Translations under genes and position numbers: made by a program | In this document: piece by piece, positions 28,910-36,449 of the stretch | Position numbering within the stretch: position 1 is the stretch's first letter | Layout of the letters: the number at the start of each line of letters is the position of its first letter | NCBI GenBank assembly: GCA_009780695.1 | Contig: WQZN01000013.1 | Location: 1-64,000 of the forward strand | Direction of reading: 5' to 3' | Source: Microbacteriaceae bacterium | GTDB lineage: Bacteria > Actinomycetota > Actinomycetes > Actinomycetales > Microbacteriaceae | Length of the DNA: 64,000 nt | The notes under the pieces: generated by a model | What the model saw: only the letters and a program-made list of their open reading frames with translations | Told to the model about the DNA's origin: nothing | The model's database searches: none

Positions 28910-30031
28910 GTGGCAGAGATCGAGATCGGCGCGAGCAAGCGCGCCCGCCGGGTGTACGCCTTCGACGACGTTGCGGTCGTGCCGAGCCGTCGCACGCGCG
29001 ACCCCGAGAACGTCAGCGTCAAGTGGTCGATCGACGCGTTCACGTTCGACACCCCGATCATCGCGGCGCCCATGGACTCGGTCGTCTCGCCGTCCACCGC
29101 GATCGAGATCGGGAAGCTCGGCGGCCTCGGCGTGCTCGACCTCGAGGGCCTCTGGACCCGCTACGAGGACCCCGAGCACGTGCTCGCCGAGATCCGCTCG
29201 CTGCCGGCCGAGAGCGCGACGAAGCGCATGCAGCAGATCTACGCCGAGCCGATCAAGGCCGAGCTGATCCGCGACCGCCTCGCCGAGATCCGCGCGGCGG
29301 GCGTCACCGTCGCCGGCTCGCTGAGCCCGCAGCGCACCCAGCAGTTCTACGAGACCGTGCTCGCCGCCGGCGTCGACCTGTTCGTCATCCGCGGCACGAC
29401 CGTGAGCGCCGAGCACGTCGCGAAGCAGCGCGAGCCGCTCAACCTCAAGCAGTTCATCTACGAGCTCGACGTGCCGGTGATCGTCGGCGGCGCCGCGACC
29501 TACACCGCGGCGCTGCACCTCATGCGCACCGGCGCCGCGGGCGTGCTCGTGGGCTTCGGCGGCGGGGCCGCGTCGACCACGCGCCTCGTCACGGGCATCC
29601 ACGCCCCCATGGCGACCGCGGTCGCCGACGTCGCGGGCGCGCGCCGCGACTACCTCGACGAGTCGGGCGGCCGCTACGTGCACGTCATCGCCGACGGCGG
29701 CCTCGGCACCTCGGGCGACATCGTGAAGGCGATCGCCTGCGGGGCGGATGCCGTCATGCTCGGCGCCGCGCTCGCGCGGGCCTCCGAGGCGCCGGGCGGC
29801 GGCTGGCACTGGGGCGCCGAGGCGCACCACCCCGAGCAGCCGCGCGGCCACCGCGTGCAGGTCGGCACGGTCGGCTCGCTGCAGGAGGTGCTCTACGGCC
29901 CCGCCTCGACGGCCGACGGCACCGCGAACCTCATCGGCGCGCTGCGCCGCTCGATGGCGACCACGGGCTACTCCGACCTCAAGGAGTTCCAGCGCGTCGA
30001 GGTCGTCGTCGCGCCGTATCTCGGCGGCTGA
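28910..30031 (+). CDS. guaB3: GuaB3 family IMP dehydrogenase-related protein
   Basis: IMPDH/GMP-reductase-fold protein without CBS domains. 373 residues: EIEIGASKRARRVYAFDDVAVVP, FDTPIIAAPMDSVVSPSTAIEIGKLGGLGVLDLEGLWTRYE, GAARRDYLDESGGRYVHVIADGGLGTSGD-type barrel motifs and a C-terminal LIGALRRSMATTGYSDLKEFQ. At the position of the catalytic Cys of GuaB the sequence reads GGGAASTTR, so the residue is serine (S222). Cyanobacterial GuaB3 has been described as acting on GMP, but whether this actinobacterial form is catalytic is open. GTG start, leaderless. Confidence 0.9.
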   Translation: MAEIEIGASKRARRVYAFDDVAVVPSRRTRDPENVSVKWSIDAFTFDTPIIAAPMDSVVSPSTAIEIGKLGGLGVLDLEGLWTRYEDPEHVLAEIRSLPAESATKRMQQIYAEPIKAELIRDRLAEIRAAGVTVAGSLSPQRTQQFYETVLAAGVDLFVIRGTTVSAEHVAKQREPLNLKQFIYELDVPVIVGGAATYTAALHLMRTGAAGVLVGFGGGAASTTRLVTGIHAPMATAVADVAGARRDYLDESGGRYVHVIADGGLGTSGDIVKAIACGADAVMLGAALARASEAPGGGWHWGAEAHHPEQPRGHRVQVGTVGSLQEVLYGPASTADGTANLIGALRRSMATTGYSDLKEFQRVEVVVAPYLGG

Positions 30032-30044
30032 GCGGCGCCCGCGC

Positions 30045-30118
30045 CAACTGCGCCAGACGGCGCCGGCTGCGTCGGACGAAAGTCCGTGGTGCGCAGCCGG
30101 CGCCGTCTGGCGCAGTTG
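30045..30118. repeat. intergenic palindrome family B, copy 1, with GAAA tetraloop
   Basis: CAACTGCGCCAGACGGCGCC is mirrored by GGCGCCGTCTGGCGCAGTTG, continuing inward through GGCTGCG/CGCAGCC. The apex is CGGAC-GAAA-GTCCG, a stem with a GNRA tetraloop. Lies between convergent guaB3 and the ABC binding-protein gene. Confidence 0.88.
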
Positions 30119-30132
30119 AGGAGAGGGATGCC

Positions 30133-31215
30133 TCAGCCGTCGGCGCCCGCCGGGGTCGTCGTCTCGGTGAGCCCCTCGAGCTTGAGCGCCTTCTCGGCGT
30201 ACGAGTTGGTGAAGGTGTCGGCGTAGTTCAGCTTCGAGGTGTCGACGCCGAGAGTCTTCTCCATCGCGAAGATCACCTTCGGGCCGCCGGCCGGCATGAT
30301 GCCGTCGGGCAGGAACTGGCCCTTGTCGGTGGCCAGGCCGTCGATGTACTGCTGCTTCGTGATCGTGCTGTTCTGCACGAACGACGACGGCAGCTTGTTC
30401 GCGATGTCGGCGGCCGAGTGGGTCGAGATCCAGTGCATCGTCGCCACGAGCGCGTCGACGACGGCCTGCGTCGCCTTCTGATGCGACTTCACCCAGGATG
30501 CCTGCGCGAGCACGCCCGCCGCGGGCCATGCGCCCCCGAGCGCCTTGGTCGCGCCGTCCGTGGTCGCGAGGTCGATCGTCGTGTCGGCGACCTTCCCGGC
30601 GGTCAGCGCGCCGACCGTGGGCTGGGTCGTCATGACGCAGTCCGCGGTGCCGCGCTGCAGGGCGGCGATCGCGGTCGAACCGGCGCCGACGGCGAGCGTG
30701 CGGTACTGCGAGCGCTTGATGCCCTGCTGCGAGGCGAGGAACTGGGTCAGCTCGTCCGTGCCCGAGCCGAGGTCGGTCACGCCGAGGGTCTTGCCCTTGA
30801 AGTCGGCCGCCGAGGTCACGCCGCTCTTGGTCGTGCACATCTCGCGCTCGCCGGGGGCGCCGGAGAGCTGCACGACATCGATGACGTCCTTGCCCTTGGA
30901 CTGGAAGTCGACCGTGTGGATGTACCAGGCGCCGGCCATGTCCACCTGGCCGGAGGCCATGGCATCCTCGGCCCCGACCCCGCCGTTCTGCTCGGTCGAG
31001 AGCTCGACGTTCACGCCGTACTTCTTGTAGTAGCCGAGCTGCTGCGCGAGCTGGTACGGCAGATAGATCTGCTTGTCGATGCCGCCGACCATGAGCTTGA
31101 CGGTGGGCAGGCTGCCCGAGCCGGAGCTCGAGGTGGTGCTGCTCGGGCTGCTGCAGGCGGCGAGGCTCAACGCCACGATCCCCGCTGCGGCCACGCCGAT
31201 GGCGCGTGTGAACAT
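30133..31215 (-). CDS. ABC transporter substrate-binding lipoprotein (NMT1/TauA-SsuA type)
   Basis: Extracellular binding lipoprotein for a small organic substrate. 360 residues from ATG 31215 with AAAGGA upstream; signal peptide with lipobox LSLAAC (Cys21) followed by a Ser/Thr-rich linker. The mature part has VGGIDKQIYLPYQLAQQLGYYKKYGVNVELS and DVVQLSGAPGEREMCTTKSG, typical of nitrate/sulfonate/thiamine-precursor binding proteins (NMT1/THI5-like). Last gene of an ATPase-permease-binding protein operon. The ligand cannot be assigned. Confidence 0.88.
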   Translation of the reverse strand: MFTRAIGVAAAGIVALSLAACSSPSSTTSSSGSGSLPTVKLMVGGIDKQIYLPYQLAQQLGYYKKYGVNVELSTEQNGGVGAEDAMASGQVDMAGAWYIHTVDFQSKGKDVIDVVQLSGAPGEREMCTTKSGVTSAADFKGKTLGVTDLGSGTDELTQFLASQQGIKRSQYRTLAVGAGSTAIAALQRGTADCVMTTQPTVGALTAGKVADTTIDLATTDGATKALGGAWPAAGVLAQASWVKSHQKATQAVVDALVATMHWISTHSAADIANKLPSSFVQNSTITKQQYIDGLATDKGQFLPDGIMPAGGPKVIFAMEKTLGVDTSKLNYADTFTNSYAEKALKLEGLTETTTPAGADG

Positions 31216-31287
31216 GCTGTGATTCCTTTCGATAGGCCGCCGACGCCGATGTCGGTGGCGGATTCCCGCCACGCGGAGCGACGGATG

Positions 31288-32181
31288 TCAGATGCCGGCG
31301 GCCTCGGACCGCACCGGCGGCCGCCACTTCAGCACGGCTCGCTCGAGCAGCCCGATCAGGTACTCGGCGAGCAGGGTGAACGCCGCGACGATGACCATGC
31401 AGGCGAACACCGTGTCCGGGTCGAAGCTCCCCTGCGCGTGGCTGATGATCAGGCCGATGCCGTGCTGGGCGCCGATCACCTCCGAGACGAGCGCACCGAT
31501 GATCGCGAACCCGAAGGCCGTGTGCATGCTCGCGATGATCCAGGTCATCGCGGAGGGCACCGTGACGTGCCGGGCGACGCCGAGCGGGGAGGCCCCGAGC
31601 ACCCGCACGTTCGCGACCAGGTTCCGATCCACCTCGCGCACGCCCTGGAAGGCGTTGAAGAACACGACGAAGAACACGAGCACGCCGGCGAGCAGCGCCT
31701 TGGGGAAGATGCCGAGGCCGAAGGCGACCATGAAGATCGAGGCCAGGATGATGCGCGGGATCGAGTTGACGATCTTGATGTAGGGGCTGAGCACGTCGGC
31801 GAGGTAGCCGTTCATGCCGAGCAGCAGGCCGAACAGGATGCCGGCCAGCGTGCCGCCCAGGAAGCCGTACAGCGCCTCCTGGATCGTCACCCAGAGGTTC
31901 TCCCAGATCGTGCCGAAGCCCGTGTCCTGGGTGAAGAGCGTCACGAGGCTCTGCCAGATGCCGGTCGGCTGGCCGAAGAAGAACTTGTCGACCCAGCCGA
32001 CCTCGGTGAACCACTGCCAGCCGCCGATCACGATCACGATGACCGCGACGCGGCCGAGCCAGACCAGGGCCCTGCGGCGGCTGCGAGTGCGGCGTGCGGA
32101 TGCCTGCAGCGCCGCTTCGGTCACCTGGTTGAGGTCGGCCAGCCCGTTGATGAGCTCGACGGTCACGCCCGACCCGCTCAT
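31288..32181 (-). CDS. ABC transporter permease (SsuC/TauC type)
   Basis: Six-helix inner-membrane permease of the same importer. 297 residues from ATG 32181 (ATGA overlap with the ATPase stop). A first helix near WLGRVAVIVIVIGGW is followed by a BPD_transp_1 domain; the EAA loop that docks the ATPase reads VLGASPLGVARHVTVPSA. Charged N-terminal ~40 residues are cytoplasmic. Belongs to the nitrate/sulfonate/taurine permease class. Confidence 0.9.
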   Translation of the reverse strand: MSGSGVTVELINGLADLNQVTEAALQASARRTRSRRRALVWLGRVAVIVIVIGGWQWFTEVGWVDKFFFGQPTGIWQSLVTLFTQDTGFGTIWENLWVTIQEALYGFLGGTLAGILFGLLLGMNGYLADVLSPYIKIVNSIPRIILASIFMVAFGLGIFPKALLAGVLVFFVVFFNAFQGVREVDRNLVANVRVLGASPLGVARHVTVPSAMTWIIASMHTAFGFAIIGALVSEVIGAQHGIGLIISHAQGSFDPDTVFACMVIVAAFTLLAEYLIGLLERAVLKWRPPVRSEAAGI

Positions 32182-33020
32182 GCCGCGGCCGCCGTCATCG
32201 CGTAGGCGCGGTTGACCTCGTCGCGCAGCGACTCCCAGATCTGCCCCTGCAGCTCGAGGAAGCGCTGCTCGTGCCGGATCTGCTGCACGTCGCCGCGCGG
32301 GCGCGGCAGGTCGATGTCGAACACGTTCTTGACCGTGCCGGGGCTGCTCGTCATGACGGCGACCCGGTCGGAGAGGGCGACGGCCTCGTCGAGGTCGTGC
32401 GTGATGAACAGCACGGACGGCCGCAGCTCCTCCCACAGCCCGAGCAGCTCGGTCTGCATGATCGCCTTGGTCTGGACATCCAGCGCCCCGAACGGCTCGT
32501 CCATGAGCAGGATGCGCGGGCGGTTGATCAGCGCGGCGGCCATGGCGACGCGCTTGCGCATGCCGCCCGAGAGCTGGTGCGGGTAGCGGTCCTCGAAGCC
32601 GGCGAGGCCGACCCGGCGCAGCCAGTCGCGGGCGAGCGCGATGGCCTGCTTCTTCGGCGTGCCGAGCAGCGTGGGGCCGAGCACGACGTTGTCGAGCACG
32701 GTCTTCCAGGGGAACAGGGAATCGGCCTGGAACATGTAGCTCACCCCCTTCGTGATGCCGTCGACGAGCTGGCCGCCGACGCGGACGCCGCCGGCGCTCG
32801 GGCGTTCGAGGCCCGAGACCTGGGCGAGGGTGGTGGACTTGCCGCAGCCGGTCGGGCCGACGACGGCGCAGAACTGGCCGGGCTCGACGGTCAGCGACAC
32901 ATCGCGGATCGCGGTGAAGGGGTCGCCCTTCGGCGTGAGGAAGCGCTTCGTCAGGCCGACGATCTCGATGCGCGCGGCGCGGTCGCCGGTGGGGTTTGGT
33001 GACGCATCACCCATGAGCAA
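32178..33020 (-). CDS. ABC transporter ATP-binding protein (SsuB/TauB type)
   Basis: Energising ATPase of the importer. 280 residues: Walker A VVGPTGCGKSTTL, Q-loop in YMFQADSLFPW, signature LSGGMRKRVAMAAAL, Walker B ILLMDEPFGALDVQTK and the H-loop LFITHDLDEAV. The start may be TTG 33020, with AGAGG at good spacing, or ATG 33014. First gene of the operon and divergent from the CitA/CitB-type two-component genes; the 213-bp gap holds a 24-bp direct repeat. Confidence 0.92.
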   Translation of the reverse strand: MLMGDASPNPTGDRAARIEIVGLTKRFLTPKGDPFTAIRDVSLTVEPGQFCAVVGPTGCGKSTTLAQVSGLERPSAGGVRVGGQLVDGITKGVSYMFQADSLFPWKTVLDNVVLGPTLLGTPKKQAIALARDWLRRVGLAGFEDRYPHQLSGGMRKRVAMAAALINRPRILLMDEPFGALDVQTKAIMQTELLGLWEELRPSVLFITHDLDEAVALSDRVAVMTSSPGTVKNVFDIDLPRPRGDVQQIRHEQRFLELQGQIWESLRDEVNRAYAMTAAAA

Positions 33021-33087
33021 TCAGACCTCTCTGTCCGTTGTTGGCAGGTGCGGGGATGACGCTAGGCGGGCGGCGGCGGATGCCGGC

Positions 33088-33150
33088 GGTTGTGCGCCTT
33101 GCGCTCGGGATAAACCCGTTGCCGCGGGTTGTGCGCATTGTGCTCAGGGT
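33088..33150. repeat. 24-bp direct repeat, candidate response-regulator sites
   Basis: GGTTGTGCGCCTTGCGCTC at 33088 and GGTTGTGCGCATTGTGCTC at 33127 agree at 20 of 24 positions, with a 39-bp period. Between them AACCCG-N6-CGGGTT forms a small inverted repeat. Located upstream of both the ABC operon and the histidine kinase gene. Confidence 0.6.
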
Positions 33151-33189
33151 CGCCCTGGGCCGTTTTGCGGCATCCGCGCGGCCGCCGCG

Positions 33190-33195
33190 TATGCT
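33190..33195 (+). promoter_or_regulatory. candidate -10 box of the histidine kinase operon
   Basis: TATGCT, 38 nt before ATG 33234; TTGCGG at 33165-33170 is a possible -35 with a long 19-bp spacer. Confidence 0.35.
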
Positions 33196-33233
33196 GGCGC
33201 GGTTCTTTCGGCGACGGCGACGAGGAGGTGGCG

Positions 33234-34976
33234 ATGGCGTGGGTTCCGACCCCGTCGCGCACGACGCGGCGGCCCGACGCCCGCCGGCGCCGCCTGGGCT
33301 TCACCGGTCAGGCGATGGTGCTGCAGCTGGTCGTCGTCGTCGCGGCGGTCGCGGGGGCGGTGGCGCTCACCGCCTGGTTCAGCGCCCAGCAGCTGACCGG
33401 CCAGATCGAGCAGCGCGCGCTCGCCGTGGCGCGCACGACGGCGAGCAACGGCGACATCCGCACCGAGGTCGGCCGGCTGAGCGCGCTGCCCGCCTTGCCC
33501 GACGCGGCCGCGCTGCGCACGGGAACGGTGCAGCAGATCGCGGAGGAGATCCGCCGCAGCACGGGCGCCCTCTACGTCGTCGTGACGGACGAGTCGGGGC
33601 TGCGCCTCTCGCACCCGGACGCGAGCCTGCTCGGGCAGCCCGCGACCGGGCGCACCGACCTGGTGCTGCACGCCGGCCGCGAGAGCACCGACATCGACCA
33701 CGGCGGCCTCGGGCTCTCCGCGCGGGCGCGGGTGCCGATCTTCACCGAGCCGGGCGGCCGGGTGATCGGCGAGGTGAGCGTCGGGTTCCCGATGACGGCC
33801 GTCGATCAGGCGCTGCTCCAGTTGATCCTGCCGCTGCTCGCCGCGACCGTCGGCGCCCTGGCGATCAGCGGCGCGGCATCCACCCTCGTGGCCCGTCGGC
33901 TGCGTCGGCTGACCCGCGATCTCGAACCCGAGCAGATCGCGAATCTGCTGCAGGACCAGGAGGTCGTGCTGCACGGGATCGCCGAGGGGGTTCTCGGCGT
34001 CGCGCCGGACGGGCGTGTCACGGTCTGCACCGCGCGGGCACAGCGGATGCTGCAGCTGGGGGACGTCGTCGGGCAGCAGTTCCACAGCCTCGCCCTGCCG
34101 GCGGCGGTGGGCCGGCTCATCGAGGATCCGCAGCAGGCGGGCAGCGACACCCAGGTCGTCGTGGGGGAGGCGGTGCTCAGGGTCCTCGCCCGCCGCGTCA
34201 CGCGCGGCACGAGCAACCTGGGCTGGGTGCTCACGATCTTCGACCGCACGCAGATCGTCGCGCTCACCAACCAGCTGGATGCCGTCGCCGCGCTGTCGAA
34301 CGCGCTGCGTGTGCAGCGCCACGAGTTCGCCAACCGGCTGCACACGGCGACGGGTCTGCTCGACCTCGGCGACACCGAGGAGGCTGCGCGGTTCCTGCAC
34401 GAGACACTCGAGAACGGGCCGCTCAAATACCCGCTCAAGCACTCGGAGCGACTGAACGACCCCTACCTGAAGGCCTTCCTGGGCGCGAAGGGCTTCGAGG
34501 CCTCCGAGCGCGGGGTGCTGCTGCGGCTCGGCGTCGAGACGCTGATCCGCGGCGACGTCGCCGACCCGCAGGACATCACGACCGTGCTCGGCAACTTGAT
34601 CGACAACGCGGTCGAGGCCGCGGTGCGCGGCAGCGGCGAGCCGCGCTGGGTCGAGGTCGAGCTGATGAATGAAGCGGATGTCCTGCACCTGGTCGTCGCG
34701 GATTCGGGCGACGGCGTCGTCGACGGCCCCGAGCTGCCGTTCGTCGAGGGCCACACGACGGCGGAGCCCGCACCGGGCCTCGAGCCGGGGCCGGCGGAGG
34801 GCTGGCTGCGCCGCGGCCACGGGCTCGGGCTGCCGCTGTCGCGGCGCATCGCCCGCGCGCTCGGCGGCGACGTCTGGCTCGCCTCGGCGGGCGCCCCCGG
34901 CGGCCCGGGTGCGGTCTTCTGCGCGCGACTGCCCGGGGTGGTCCGGGCAGGCGCGGCCGCGGCGGTGCGGCGATGA
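33234..34976 (+). CDS. CitA/DcuS-type sensor histidine kinase
   Basis: Membrane sensor of extracellular carboxylate-type ligands. 580 residues from ATG 33234 with GAGGAGG. Order: short cytoplasmic basic segment, TM1 (AMVLQLVVVVAAVAGAVALTAWF), extracytoplasmic sCache/PAS-like sensor (~60-200, with RRSTGALYVVVTDESGLRLSHPD), TM2 (LLQLILPLLAATVGALAISGAA), cytoplasmic PAS, the DcuS-type H box LRVQRHEFANRLHTATGLLDLG, and HATPase (NLIDNAVEAA, DSGDGV, GHGLGLPLSRRIA). Coupled to the response regulator by ATGA. The longer ORF start at 33129 is not needed. Confidence 0.9.
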   Translation: MAWVPTPSRTTRRPDARRRRLGFTGQAMVLQLVVVVAAVAGAVALTAWFSAQQLTGQIEQRALAVARTTASNGDIRTEVGRLSALPALPDAAALRTGTVQQIAEEIRRSTGALYVVVTDESGLRLSHPDASLLGQPATGRTDLVLHAGRESTDIDHGGLGLSARARVPIFTEPGGRVIGEVSVGFPMTAVDQALLQLILPLLAATVGALAISGAASTLVARRLRRLTRDLEPEQIANLLQDQEVVLHGIAEGVLGVAPDGRVTVCTARAQRMLQLGDVVGQQFHSLALPAAVGRLIEDPQQAGSDTQVVVGEAVLRVLARRVTRGTSNLGWVLTIFDRTQIVALTNQLDAVAALSNALRVQRHEFANRLHTATGLLDLGDTEEAARFLHETLENGPLKYPLKHSERLNDPYLKAFLGAKGFEASERGVLLRLGVETLIRGDVADPQDITTVLGNLIDNAVEAAVRGSGEPRWVEVELMNEADVLHLVVADSGDGVVDGPELPFVEGHTTAEPAPGLEPGPAEGWLRRGHGLGLPLSRRIARALGGDVWLASAGAPGGPGAVFCARLPGVVRAGAAAAVRR

Positions 34977-35644
34977 GCGCTGCGCCCCGACCGCTGCGGG
35001 TCCTCGTCGCGGACGACGACTTCCACGTCGCGCGGCTGCACGCCGCCGTGGTCGACGCCACGGAGGGCTTCGTGGCGCTGCCGCCGATGGGCTCGGGCGA
35101 GGCGGTGCTGCGCGCGGTGCCCGCCGCCGCCCCGGACCTCGTGCTGCTCGACGTCTACATGCCCGACATGAACGGCCTCGACGTGCTCGCACGCATCGAC
35201 ATCGACGCCTTCGTGGTGAGCGCCGCGAGCGATCAGGCCTCGGTGCGCCGCGCGCTGCGCCGCGGTGCGCTGAGCTATCTCATCAAGCCGTTCCCGGAAG
35301 AGCTGCTGCGGCGCCGGCTGCAGGGGTACCTGCGGTTCCGGCAGCTGCTCGCCGACGGGCCGAACCTCGATCAGGACGCCGTCGAGCGCGCGCTGCGGAT
35401 GCTGCACCCGGGCGACCGCAGCACCGGCCGGCCGCGCGCCGTGACCGAGCTCTCGGTGCTCGAGGCGCTGCGGAACGCCGTCGAGCCGCTGTCGGCGGCC
35501 GATGTCGCCGCCGCGGTCGGGGTCTCACGCGCGACGGCGCAGCGCTACCTCTCGGGCCTCGTCGACGACGGCGCCGCGAGCGTGCAGCTGCGCTACGGGG
35601 CGGCGGGGCGGCCGGAGCACCGCTACGGCATCCGGCCGGAGTGA
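34973..35644 (+). CDS. CitB/DcuR-type response regulator
   Basis: DNA-binding partner of the kinase. 223 residues: receiver domain with acidic cluster VLVADDDFHVARLH, phospho-Asp in PDLVLLDVYMPDMNGLDVL and the conserved Lys in YLIKPFPEELLRRRLQGY. The C-terminal helix-turn-helix is LSAADVAAAVGVSRATAQRYLSGL, typical of the CitB subfamily. CitB-type pairs normally control carboxylate uptake; the only transporter here is the divergent NMT1/TauA-type importer. Confidence 0.92.
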   Translation: MSAAPRPLRVLVADDDFHVARLHAAVVDATEGFVALPPMGSGEAVLRAVPAAAPDLVLLDVYMPDMNGLDVLARIDIDAFVVSAASDQASVRRALRRGALSYLIKPFPEELLRRRLQGYLRFRQLLADGPNLDQDAVERALRMLHPGDRSTGRPRAVTELSVLEALRNAVEPLSAADVAAAVGVSRATAQRYLSGLVDDGAASVQLRYGAAGRPEHRYGIRPE

Positions 35645-35666
35645 GGCTCGTTCCCGCACTGCCGCT

Positions 35667-35740
35667 CTTTCGCGCGATACGGACTTCGTCGCGCGTTCTG
35701 ACGGGTTGTAACGCGCGACGAACTCCGTATCGCGCGAAAG
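35667..35740. repeat. intergenic palindrome family D
   Basis: CTTTCGCGCGATACGGACTT and AACTCCGTATCGCGCGAAAG are the outer arms, continuing inward as CGTCGCGCGTT/AACGCGCGACG. There is one mismatch in ~31 bp. Starts 22 bp after the response-regulator stop. Confidence 0.88.
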
Positions 35741-35767
35741 TCTGCGAATGCCAGCCGGGCGGGTCTG

Positions 35768-35773
35768 TAGCCT
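35768..35773 (+). promoter_or_regulatory. candidate leaderless -10 box of the nucleotidyltransferase gene
   Basis: TAGCCT, 7 nt, then GTG 35781. Confidence 0.45.
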
Positions 35774-35780
35774 GACGAGC

Positions 35781-36401
35781 GTGGACCACGAGGAGGTCGT
35801 TCGGGTGTACGGGCCGTGGCTCGCGCACACTCCGGCTGATGTTGTCGAGCTGCAGCGTGGCTACCCCGGGCGGTGGTGGGTCGCCGGCGGTTGGGCTATC
35901 GAGGCCTTCACCGGCATCCCGCGACCACATGGTGATATCGACTTGAGCATCCCGCGCTCCGATGTCGCGCTGTTCTGGCACCACCTCTTCGGCCGCATGC
36001 ACGTCTGGGAGGCGGATGCAGGGACGCTCCGTCCCCTGGTCGGCGCTGAAACGGCGGTCGCACAGAGTTGCGGCAACCTCTGGCTTCGCCGGAGTGGCGC
36101 CGACCCGTGGGAGTACGACGTCCTTCTTGCGGAGACGGACGAGGAGCGCTGGATCTACAAGCGTGACCCGCGTATTGCGCTCCCCATCGAAGACATCGTG
36201 TGGCGAAAGGATGGGGTCGGCTACCTGAGGCCCGAAATCCAGCTCTTGCACAAGGCGCGCGGTCTGCGCTCTCAGGACCAGCATGATTTCGATGCGTGTC
36301 TTCCGCTTCTAAGCACACCCGCGCGAACCTGGCTGCACGCGGCTCTGGATGTCGCCCATCCGGGGCACCCTTGGGCGGTTCGGCTCGCGACGCAGCTCTG
36401 A
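35781..36401 (+). CDS. nucleotidyltransferase-fold protein, aminoglycoside/lincosamide NTase-like
   Basis: 206 residues from GTG 35781. The core WWVAGGWAIEAFTGIPRPHGDIDLSI closely follows the GGW...RPHxDIDL active-site pattern of ANT(2'')-Ia- and Lnu-like antibiotic nucleotidyltransferases; the DID acidic pair would bind Mg. The C-terminal part (EIQLLHKARGLRSQDQHDFDACLPLL) resembles the helical domain of the same group. By eye its codon use is less GC-biased than its neighbours (for example GTT, ATT, CTT codons), which may indicate acquisition. Whether it inactivates an antibiotic is unknown. Confidence 0.72.
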   Translation: MDHEEVVRVYGPWLAHTPADVVELQRGYPGRWWVAGGWAIEAFTGIPRPHGDIDLSIPRSDVALFWHHLFGRMHVWEADAGTLRPLVGAETAVAQSCGNLWLRRSGADPWEYDVLLAETDEERWIYKRDPRIALPIEDIVWRKDGVGYLRPEIQLLHKARGLRSQDQHDFDACLPLLSTPARTWLHAALDVAHPGHPWAVRLATQL

Positions 36402-36449
36402 CCAATGGGCAGGGCCGTGATGGCGGTGCGGAACACCCACCGTCGCGGT

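Noticed and set aside
28577-32014. 1145-aa minus-strand ORF across the MalY, guaB3 and ABC region
   Set aside because: High-GC shadow frame with low-complexity Arg/Ala/Asp composition, overlapping well-supported genes.
29023-32205. 1060-aa plus-strand ORF antisense to the ABC operon
   Set aside because: Shadow frame with no motifs; crosses the family B palindrome.
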